The notes under the pieces were generated by a model. It was not told the origin of the DNA and did no database searches. It was given only the letters and a program-made list of their open reading frames with translations. From positions 192,290 to 256,289 of the forward strand of contig NZ_VIGP01000006.1 in NCBI RefSeq assembly GCF_009299795.1: a stretch of DNA of 64,000 bases, written 5' to 3'. Position 1 is the stretch's first letter; every line of letters starts with the position of its first letter. Both the position numbers and the translations under genes were made by a program. This document shows, in pieces, positions 58,496-64,000 of this stretch. Source of the stretch: Brachybacterium subflavum. Lineage in GTDB: Bacteria > Actinomycetota > Actinomycetes > Actinomycetales > Dermabacteraceae.

Positions 58496-59344
58496 ATGAC
58501 CAGCGCACCCTCCATCCCCTTCCGCGACGGACGCTCGATCCCGCAGCTCGGCTACGGTGTCTGGCAGGTCGAGCCCGACGTCGCGGCCGACGTGGTCGTG
58601 AAGGCCTTCGAGGCCGGCTACCGGCACGTCGACACCGCCCGCGGGTACGACAACGAGGACGGCGTGGGCCGCGCGCTCGCGGCCTCCGGCCTCGCACGCG
58701 ACGACTACTTCGTGACCTCGAAGGTCCCCAACCAGGACCAGGGTCGCGAGGCCACCCTGCGCTCCTTCGACGCCACCATGACCGACCTCGGCCTCGACGA
58801 GCTCGACCTCTACCTCATCCACTGGCCCGCGCCCGAGAACGGGCTCGCCCTGGAGACCTGGCGCACCCTCATCGAGCTGCAGGAGCAGGGGCGGATCCGC
58901 TCGATCGGCGTCTCGAACTTCCGGGCCGAGGACCTCGAGATGCTCGAGACGGAGACCGGCGTGCTGCCCGTGCTCAACCAGATCGAGCTGCATCCCTACT
59001 TCAACCAGCCCGAGCTGCGCGCACTGCACGCCGAGAAGGGCATCGTCACCGAGGCCTGGTCACCTCTGGGCCAGGGCGGCGGGGAGCTGACGGACCCGAC
59101 GGTGCTCGAGATCGCCCGCGCGCACGACGCCGATCCCGCCCAGGTGCTCATCGCCTGGAACCTCGCCCTGGGCGACGTGGTGATCCCGAAGTCCGTGACG
59201 CCCGCACGCATCGTCTCGAACCTCGAGTCCCTCGACCTCTCCCTGACCGGGGAGGAGATCGCGCGGATCACCGCCCTGCACCGGGGCGAGAGCGGACGGC
59301 AGGGCAAGCACCCCGGGGAGTTCGCGGGGCACCAGGGCGCGTGA
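58496..59344 (+). CDS. Aldo/keto reductase
   Basis: NADPH-dependent reductase of 282 residues with the AKR5-like layout. Asp in Y-R-H-V-D-T-A-R-G-Y-D-N-E (catalytic Asp/Tyr), Lys in V-T-S-K-V-P-N, His in L-I-H-W-P, and the cofactor loop I-P-K-S-V-T-P-A-R-I form the active site. It is related to 2,5-diketo-D-gluconate reductases, but the substrate is not fixed. GAGGAG ribosome site. It converges with the MerR gene, which controls a divergent gene rather than obviously this one. Confidence 0.93.
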   Translation: MTSAPSIPFRDGRSIPQLGYGVWQVEPDVAADVVVKAFEAGYRHVDTARGYDNEDGVGRALAASGLARDDYFVTSKVPNQDQGREATLRSFDATMTDLGLDELDLYLIHWPAPENGLALETWRTLIELQEQGRIRSIGVSNFRAEDLEMLETETGVLPVLNQIELHPYFNQPELRALHAEKGIVTEAWSPLGQGGGELTDPTVLEIARAHDADPAQVLIAWNLALGDVVIPKSVTPARIVSNLESLDLSLTGEEIARITALHRGESGRQGKHPGEFAGHQGA

Positions 59345-59360
59345 GGCCCGCGGCGAAGAT

Positions 59361-59720
59361 CTAGGCAGTCGGCCGACGCTCCTCGAGCACCGCGAGCGCT
59401 CCGAGGATCGTGGCGCGGCTGTGCGCGAGCTCCTCGCGGCGGCGGTCGATGACGGCGAGCTGCTCGGTGAGCAGCGCGCGGCGCTCCGCGTCGTCCATCT
59501 CCGTCCAGTGCGCCATGCGCGTGCGCATGTCCTGCAGGGAGAAGCCGGCGTCGCGCCCGGCGAGGATGAGCCGCATGCGCTGCACAGCGTCCTCCCCGAA
59601 GGCGCGGTAGCCGTTGGCGCCGCGGGTGATCTGTCCCGGGCTGAACATGTCCCGCTCCTCGTAGAAGCGGACCGTCGAGGGTGTGAGCCCCACCCTGCGG
59701 GCGAACTCTCCGATGCGCAT
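59361..59720 (-). CDS. MerR-family regulator without cysteines
   Basis: Regulator of 119 residues with a canonical MerR DNA-binding domain (I-G-E-F-A-R-R-V-G-L-T-P-S-T-V-R-F-Y-E-E-R-D-M, G-Y-R-A-F-G-E-D-A-V-Q-R-M-R-L-I) and the antiparallel dimer helix at the C-terminus. It has no cysteine, so it cannot sense metals or redox as CueR, ZntR or SoxR do. AAGGAGA ribosome site. The gene diverges from a DUF998 gene across a 74-bp gap holding a classic MerR operator-promoter. Confidence 0.92.
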   Translation of the reverse strand: MRIGEFARRVGLTPSTVRFYEERDMFSPGQITRGANGYRAFGEDAVQRMRLILAGRDAGFSLQDMRTRMAHWTEMDDAERRALLTEQLAVIDRRREELAHSRATILGALAVLEERRPTA

Positions 59721-59731
59721 GCGCGTTCTCC

Positions 59732-59762
59732 TTGACCTTCCAGCAGCTGGAAGGTCTAGCGT
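59732..59762 (+). promoter_or_regulatory. MerR-type promoter with 19-bp spacer and central operator
   Basis: TTGACC (-35, 59732-59737) and TAGCGT (-10, 59757-59762) are separated by 19 bases, the elongated spacing of MerR-activated promoters. Between and overlapping them lies a perfect 10-bp inverted repeat, GACCTTCCAG-N3-CTGGAAGGTC (59734-59756). It reads towards the DUF998 gene. Confidence 0.85.
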
Positions 59763-59794
59763 CCCAGACGTTCGCCCCTTCGACAGGAGATCCC

Positions 59795-60403
59795 GTGGTC
59801 CAGGTGCTCGCGACCGTCGCGTCCGTGCTGTTCATCCTCCGTCTGCTCGCGCTCGTCGCCCTGCACGTGCGCCCCGGCGGCATCCATCCCGTGCGGCACG
59901 CGGTGAGCGACTATGCCGCGTCGTCCGCGCCCGGGACCCGGGGCCTCGCCGCCGCGGCCTCATGGCTCGCCGCCGCCGCGTGGGCGGTCCTCGGGATTCT
60001 CGCGCTGAAGTACCCGGCGGCCTCCGACCACACGGGCCTCGGCGTGTGGCTGCTGGTGCTGGCCGTGGTGCTCGCGGTGATGCCGCGCGTGCCCACCGAT
60101 GGCGCGGGGCAGCCCACGACCGCGCGCGGTCGACTGCACCTGCTGCTCGCCGTCGCCTGGTTCGCGATCGCGTACTCGACCATCGGACCGGAGAGCCGGA
60201 TGCTGGCCGAGGCGACAGGGACCCCCGTTCCCGGCATCCTGCCCGTGCTGCACGTGATCGCGGCGATCGCACTGGTGTGCCTCGTGGTGTCCCTGCTGGT
60301 GCCTGCGCTGCGCGAGCGCACCTTCGGGATCAGCGAGCGCGTGTTCATCCTCGCCGTCACCCTCGCCCCGCTGATCGTGGGCGCGGGACTGGCCGCCGCG
60401 TGA
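59795..60403 (+). CDS. DUF998-like membrane protein, predicted MerR target
   Basis: Membrane protein of 202 residues with five to six helices. Features such as H-P-V-R-H-A-V-S-D-Y-A-A-S...G-T-R-G-L-A-A-A-A-S-W-L resemble DUF998. The GTG at 59795 is preferred because AGGAGA precedes it and it lies downstream of the MerR-type promoter; an in-frame ATG at 59732 would fall inside the promoter. The protein probably responds to the signal sensed by the divergent MerR. No transport function is established. Confidence 0.75.
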   Translation: MVQVLATVASVLFILRLLALVALHVRPGGIHPVRHAVSDYAASSAPGTRGLAAAASWLAAAAWAVLGILALKYPAASDHTGLGVWLLVLAVVLAVMPRVPTDGAGQPTTARGRLHLLLAVAWFAIAYSTIGPESRMLAEATGTPVPGILPVLHVIAAIALVCLVVSLLVPALRERTFGISERVFILAVTLAPLIVGAGLAAA

Positions 60404-60427
60404 GCGCAGGCCCGTAGGGTCGAGAGC

Positions 60428-61228
60428 ATGATGATGCCCACCGCCTCCGCCCCGACGACCACCGCGATCGCCTGGTGCCTCCGGGACCCGCAGGGTCGCG
60501 AGCTCTCGAGCAGCGCCGCGGATCGGCCCTTCTACGCGGCGAGCACCATCAAGCTGCATGTGCTGCTCGCCGCGCTGCGCGCCGCGGACCGCGGGGAGCT
60601 CGATCCGGACGCGACCGTCCCCGCGACCCGCACCTTCACGGGGGAGGGCGGAGCGCACTTCACCCTGGCGGGGGACCACCTGGATCCCACGCACCCGGGC
60701 GAGGGCGAGCCGATCACGGTGCGCGACCTGCTGGTGCGCATGATCGACCGCTCGAGCAACGAGGCGACCGACCACGTGCTCTCCCTCGTCGGCCTCGACG
60801 CCGTGGCCTCCGTGATCGCGGACCTGGAGCTGCCCGTGACACGGGTCGAGCGGATGATCGGCGACGGCGCCGCGCTGGCCGCGGGCCGCACGAACGAGAC
60901 CAGTGCACGGGACCTCGCGCGCACCCTGGACGCGATCGTGCGGGACGGTTCCGTCCTGGGATCGCGCTCCCGGGATCTTGCGCGCGCGGCGCTCGGCGCG
61001 CAGCGGATCCGGATCATCGGCCGCGCGGTGCGGCCCGGCGTGCACGTCCTGTCGAAGTCCGGCTGGGTCGACGGGTTCCGCCACGACGTCGCCGCGGTGG
61101 GCGGCGGGGCCGACGAGGACCGCCCCCTCGTCCTCGCCGTGATGACCTGCGGATGGGATGAGGAGGCGGCCGACGAGCGGATCCTCGCGACGGCCCGCGA
61201 GCTGCTGCCCGCGGACCTGCTGGGCTGA
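60428..61228 (+). CDS. Class A beta-lactamase-fold serine hydrolase without signal peptide
   Basis: Protein of 266 residues with the three motifs of the penicillin-recognising fold: S39-T-I-K42, S109-S-N111 and K210-S-G212. The start has three consecutive Met codons followed by polar residues, with no signal peptide, so it should stay in the cytoplasm, unlike ordinary beta-lactamases. It could be an amidase, esterase or peptidase acting on an internal substrate. Its stop lies two bases from that of the converging NlpC/P60 gene. Only a weak ribosome site is seen. Confidence 0.85.
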   Translation: MMMPTASAPTTTAIAWCLRDPQGRELSSSAADRPFYAASTIKLHVLLAALRAADRGELDPDATVPATRTFTGEGGAHFTLAGDHLDPTHPGEGEPITVRDLLVRMIDRSSNEATDHVLSLVGLDAVASVIADLELPVTRVERMIGDGAALAAGRTNETSARDLARTLDAIVRDGSVLGSRSRDLARAALGAQRIRIIGRAVRPGVHVLSKSGWVDGFRHDVAAVGGGADEDRPLVLAVMTCGWDEEAADERILATARELLPADLLG

Positions 61229-61230
61229 GG

Positions 61231-62382
61231 TCAGCCCTTCGCGAGCTCCACACGGCGGGCACCCGCGTACTCGCCGTCGGTGTCGTACTCGGTCAGAGAG
61301 ACCACCTCGACGCTGCGGGCCGCGTTCGGGGCCTGCATGATCTTGTCGTCGCCCACGTACAGCGCGACATGGCGTATGGACTCGGCGCCCGGCTCGGTCG
61401 CGAAGAACACGAGGTCGCCCCGCTGGAGGTCCTTCCGCTCGACGCTCTTCAGGCCCGACTCGTGCATCTGGTCGCCGGCGTCGCGCTCGAGCGTGATCCC
61501 GTGGTGGTGGAACAGGGTGTACGTGTAGCCCGAGCAGTCGTAGCCGTAGGCGCTCACGCCGGCCCACAGGTAGTGCAGCCCCAGGAAGCGCTCGCCGGTC
61601 GCGATGATGTCCTCGACCGTGGGGCGCGGGGGCTTCTCGCCGTGCGCGCGCACGGCGGCGTCCTCGACGCTCAGCAGCATGCTGCCCGCGCCCGGGACGG
61701 CCACCTCGATGCTGTCCTCGTTCTGGCCGGTGACCGGGAGGATCGTGTCGAAGGAGACGGGCAGGCGCGCGCCCTCGCCGCGGCTCGGCGAGCTGAGGGT
61801 GCTGGTGAGCGCCGTGACGGTCGCGGTCGAGGCGCAGCGCGCGAGGCGCGCGAAGCGCTCGTCGACGGTGAGGTGGTCGATCGGTACCCAGCCCGGGTAG
61901 CCGCGGTCGTCGCGCGGGGTGCCCTGGGCGGTGACCACGATGTGTGCCCACTCGCCGTCGATCTCGTCCACGATGACCTCGCTGCCCAGCACCGCCTGCG
62001 ACTCGAGCTTCCCGGTGAGCCACTTGCGGGTCTCCTCGTCGGGCATCTTCGCATTCCACGCGTCGAGGTCCACGGGCGTGGAGACGGCGCCGTCGTCGAT
62101 GCCGTCGCGGTTCGTGCGCGGGTCGACCCACAGCGTGGTCGCCGTGACCTTCACGTGCGCGGTCTCGCCGGCCTTCGGGGCTCTGCCGCCGCTGCCGTGC
62201 CCGTGGCCATGGCCGTGGCCGCCGTGGCCGCCCCGGTGGGCGGGAGCGGCGGAAGCGGAGGCGGCGCCGGCGAGGCCCGCGAGGCCGGCGGCCCCGGTGG
62301 CGGCGAGCCGCAGTCCGGCGCGTCGGCTGACCTGCGGGGCATCAGAGGGGTCGTGCGGGGAGGGGCTGCGGTGGGCGGACAT
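61231..62382 (-). CDS. YkfC-type NlpC/P60 gamma-D-glutamyl-L-diamino acid endopeptidase
   Basis: Protein of 383 residues from the ATG at 62382, chosen for the AAGGAGG site upstream. A GTG at 62442, overlapping the epimerase stop, would add 20 residues. A Tat-like signal (S-R-R-A-G-L-R-L-A-A...A-S-A) is followed by a Gly-His linker (52-63), SH3b-like regions (about 70-245), and an NlpC/P60 domain with catalytic Cys in Y-G-Y-D-C-S-G-Y-T-Y-T-L and His in R-H-V-A-L-Y-V-G-D. The L-W-A-G-V-S-A-Y-G-Y-D-C-S-G segment resembles Bacillus YkfC, which frees L-Ala-D-Glu from muropeptides. The dipeptide epimerase gene upstream supports this. Confidence 0.88.
   Translation of the reverse strand: MSAHRSPSPHDPSDAPQVSRRAGLRLAATGAAGLAGLAGAASASAAPAHRGGHGGHGHGHGHGSGGRAPKAGETAHVKVTATTLWVDPRTNRDGIDDGAVSTPVDLDAWNAKMPDEETRKWLTGKLESQAVLGSEVIVDEIDGEWAHIVVTAQGTPRDDRGYPGWVPIDHLTVDERFARLARCASTATVTALTSTLSSPSRGEGARLPVSFDTILPVTGQNEDSIEVAVPGAGSMLLSVEDAAVRAHGEKPPRPTVEDIIATGERFLGLHYLWAGVSAYGYDCSGYTYTLFHHHGITLERDAGDQMHESGLKSVERKDLQRGDLVFFATEPGAESIRHVALYVGDDKIMQAPNAARSVEVVSLTEYDTDGEYAGARRVELAKG
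62185..62241 (-). repeat. Gly-His repeat after the signal peptide of the NlpC/P60 protein
   Basis: Encodes A-H-R-G-G-H-G-G-H-G-H-G-H-G-H-G. The DNA (alternating GGCCAC, GGCCAT and GGGCAC units) closely resembles that of the sialidase linker 56 kb away. Confidence 0.8.
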
Positions 62383-62438
62383 GGTGTCCTCCTTCGAGGA
62401 GACGGGTTCGGGCATGCCGGGGACCTGCGGGGTCGACG

Positions 62439-63575
62439 TCACCTACCACCTCCTGCGTCATCAGCGTCCTGCATCGGCTCGAGCATCGCAAGGCCGAGCC
62501 CCGGACCGCCGATCAGCTCGAGCTCGGCGCCGCGCTGGCGGTAGCCGCCCGACGGCACCCCCGAGGTGAACCAGGCCGGGGGGTCGAGGTCGATGAGCGC
62601 GATCGCGGGATGCGCGAAGGCCAGGTGGGCCGCGGCGGTGATCGAGATCCTCGGCTCCATCATGGCGCCCACCATGCAGGCGATGCCCGCCTCGAGGGCC
62701 ACATCGGCCACGGCGAGGGCCTCGCGCAGGCCGCCGGTCTTGGCGAGCTTGATGTTCAGCAGGTCGGCCGCGCCCGCCTCGACGATGCGGCGGGCGTCCT
62801 GCGCGTTCCACACGGCCTCGTCGGCCATCACCGGGGTCGCCACCTCGGCGCGCACCAGGGCGAGCCCCTCGAGATCCCCGGCCGCAACGGGCTGCTCGAC
62901 GAGCTCGATCGGCAGGCCATCGCGCTCGAAGCCGGTGATGATGCTGATCGCCTCGCGGGCCTCCCACCCCTGGTTCGCGTCCAGACGCAGGCTCACCCCG
63001 GGGGCGGCCTCGAGCACCGCGGCGAGCCGCCGACGGTCCTCGTCGATGTCCCGGCCCAGCTTGATCTTCAGGATCTGCTCGCCCGAGGCGACCGCGTCGC
63101 GGGCATGGCCGGCCATCACCTCGGGGTCCTCGAGGGAGATCGTCATGTCGTTGGTCAGGGTGCCGCAGCGGGTGCCGCCCAGCAGCTCGACCAGCGGCAC
63201 CCGCGCGGCGCGCGCGGCGGCGTCGTGCAGGGCCACGTCGAGGGCCGCCTTGGCGCTCGTGCTCCCCGGGACCGCGTCGCCGATCCGACGCCCGACCTCG
63301 CCCAGCGATCCCCGGGCGCCCTCGAGCGCGCCGCGCAGCGGAACTGCCAGGCACGCGGCGATCGACTCGGCCGATTCACCCGTGACGGCGACGGTCTCGG
63401 CCGCGGAGCCCTGGCCGACCGTGCCGTCGGCCAGCTCGACCTCCGCGACCACGTAGTGCACGGATTCGGTGCGTCGCGCCGCGGTCACGAAGGGCCGCTT
63501 GAGCGGCGCGACGTGGCGGTGGTGGCGGACCGCGACGACGTGCACGTCGGGATCCTGCGGGCTCTGCGGGGTCAT
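62439..63575 (-). CDS. L-Ala-D/L-Glu dipeptide epimerase (enolase superfamily)
   Basis: Enolase-superfamily protein of 378 residues. The acid/base lysine motif is K-I-K-L-G-R. Metal ligands are in L-R-L-D-A-N-Q-G-W, E-L-V-E-Q-P-V and V-M-A-D-E-A. The second lysine is in L-N-I-K-L-A-K-T-G-G, and the end of the barrel carries D-L-D-P-P. This set fits muconate-lactonising-group dipeptide epimerases that convert L-Ala-D-Glu to L-Ala-L-Glu. The ATG at 63575 has a GAGGAGGGGGAG site; an upstream GTG at 63605 overlaps the transporter stop. Between a DUF819 transporter and a YkfC-like peptidase, it forms a muropeptide-recycling operon. Confidence 0.9.
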   Translation of the reverse strand: MTPQSPQDPDVHVVAVRHHRHVAPLKRPFVTAARRTESVHYVVAEVELADGTVGQGSAAETVAVTGESAESIAACLAVPLRGALEGARGSLGEVGRRIGDAVPGSTSAKAALDVALHDAAARAARVPLVELLGGTRCGTLTNDMTISLEDPEVMAGHARDAVASGEQILKIKLGRDIDEDRRRLAAVLEAAPGVSLRLDANQGWEAREAISIITGFERDGLPIELVEQPVAAGDLEGLALVRAEVATPVMADEAVWNAQDARRIVEAGAADLLNIKLAKTGGLREALAVADVALEAGIACMVGAMMEPRISITAAAHLAFAHPAIALIDLDPPAWFTSGVPSGGYRQRGAELELIGGPGLGLAMLEPMQDADDAGGGR

Positions 63576-63601
63576 CGCTCCCCCTCCTCTCGCGACGGCG
63601 G

Positions 63602-64000
63602 TCACAGCGCGTGCATGACCTGGGCGCCGATCAGGCCCACGAACGTGCCCATGAACGAGCCGATCAGGGCGAACAGCACGCCCACGGGGACCAGCTGGCG
63701 GTTGAAGGCGCTCGCGACCACGGGCGCGGAGGCGATGCCGCCGATGTTCGCGGTGGAGGCGACGGCCAGGGAGAACAGCTCGACCTTCGCGATCTTCGCG
63801 TAGAGCACCATGATCGCGGCGTGGATCGCGACCACGAGGATGCCCATCACGATGTAGATCGGAGCCTGCGTGATCGCCGAGAAGTCCGAGCCGGAGGCGA
63901 TCTGGCCGATCACCACGAACAGCATCAGCGTGGCGACCTCGCTCGAGCCGGCGGTCGACCCCAGCGGGGTCAGCGCGACGGCGAGCCCCAGCAGGGAGAC
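63602..64000 (-). CDS. DUF819-family membrane transporter, partial
   Basis: C-terminal 132 residues of a membrane protein whose start lies beyond the right edge of the window. The frame runs open to base 64000. Helices visible include I-Y-I-V-M-G-I-L-V-V-A-I-H-A-A-I-M-V-L-Y and L-V-P-V-G-V-L-F-A-L-I-G-S-F-M-G-T-F-V-G. A-S-T-A-N-I-G-G-I-A-S-A-P-V-V-A-S-A is the DUF819 (YjcL-like) signature. Its stop overlaps an in-frame GTG of the epimerase gene (GTGA). Placement suggests uptake of cell-wall-derived di- or tripeptides. Confidence 0.85.
   Translation of the reverse strand, partial: VSLLGLAVALTPLGSTAGSSEVATLMLFVVIGQIASGSDFSAITQAPIYIVMGILVVAIHAAIMVLYAKIAKVELFSLAVASTANIGGIASAPVVASAFNRQLVPVGVLFALIGSFMGTFVGLIGAQVMHAL

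Noticed and set aside
59361..59720. Identification of the MerR protein as a copper sensor (CueR) from its operator
   Set aside because: The protein lacks the two C-terminal cysteines required for copper binding. Only the operator resembles that of CueR.

Overview
The window reads as chromosomal DNA of a very GC-rich actinobacterium, with G or C at nearly all third codon positions. The gene content fits the order Micrococcales, and a Dermabacteraceae/Brachybacterium-like host is my best guess. Supporting signs are a SigK/RskA-type sigma/anti-sigma pair, a class F sortase, a DUF222-HNH endonuclease under a mycobacterial-type SOS box, DUF5134, and a CtaG-CopD fusion. The genus is inference. I found no rRNA, tRNA, CRISPR array, insertion sequence, attachment site or replication origin.

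Layout. 0-12 kb: mixed housekeeping and envelope genes (DUF402, a membrane thioredoxin-like protein, a PAP2-type phosphatase, GNAT, universal stress protein, a Tat-exported sialidase, a FadB-type beta-oxidation protein, a membrane protein with a DUF4352-like domain). 11-22 kb, mostly minus strand: aminotransferase, sulfurtransferase-SufE pair, asparaginase, RlmC-type methyltransferase, HrpB helicase and several unknown proteins. 22-31 kb: lipoprotein, a composite protein with a HicA-like C-terminus, RidA plus a MalY-type C-S lyase, MerR/DinB, DUF2306, a bile-acid-symporter-family transporter, and a glutamate-cysteine ligase-family enzyme.

31-45 kb is the most coherent region and the one I find most interesting. 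A subtilase diverges from a CHRD-domain surface protein followed by a class F sortase. These converge on an operon ycnI - copC/copD - ECF sigma - anti-sigma. Both the CHRD gene and the ycnI operon are preceded by near-identical SigK-like promoters (ATCC-N15-CCGAA), which suggests one envelope/copper regulon controlled by the sigma factor encoded inside it. Next to it lies a second copper unit, BlaI-type repressor - M56 peptidase - CtaG/CopD fusion - copper P-type ATPase - DUF5134. It carries three related TCTAC-N5-GTAGA-like dyads at its putative promoters.

45-50 kb: a translationally coupled nucleotidyltransferase and GHMP sugar kinase, a glutaminase with a C-terminal STAS domain, an unknown protein and a PabC-like lyase. 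50-57 kb: unknown protein, SRPBCC protein, SOS-box-controlled DUF222-HNH endonuclease, GH15 glycosidase, DMT-family transporter. 56-61 kb: acidic protein plus Nudix hydrolase, MgtC, aldo-keto reductase, a divergent MerR/DUF998 pair sharing a textbook MerR operator, and a class A beta-lactamase-fold hydrolase without a signal peptide. 61-64 kb: a minus-strand muropeptide-recycling operon (DUF819 transporter - dipeptide epimerase - YkfC-type NlpC/P60 endopeptidase) that runs off the right edge.
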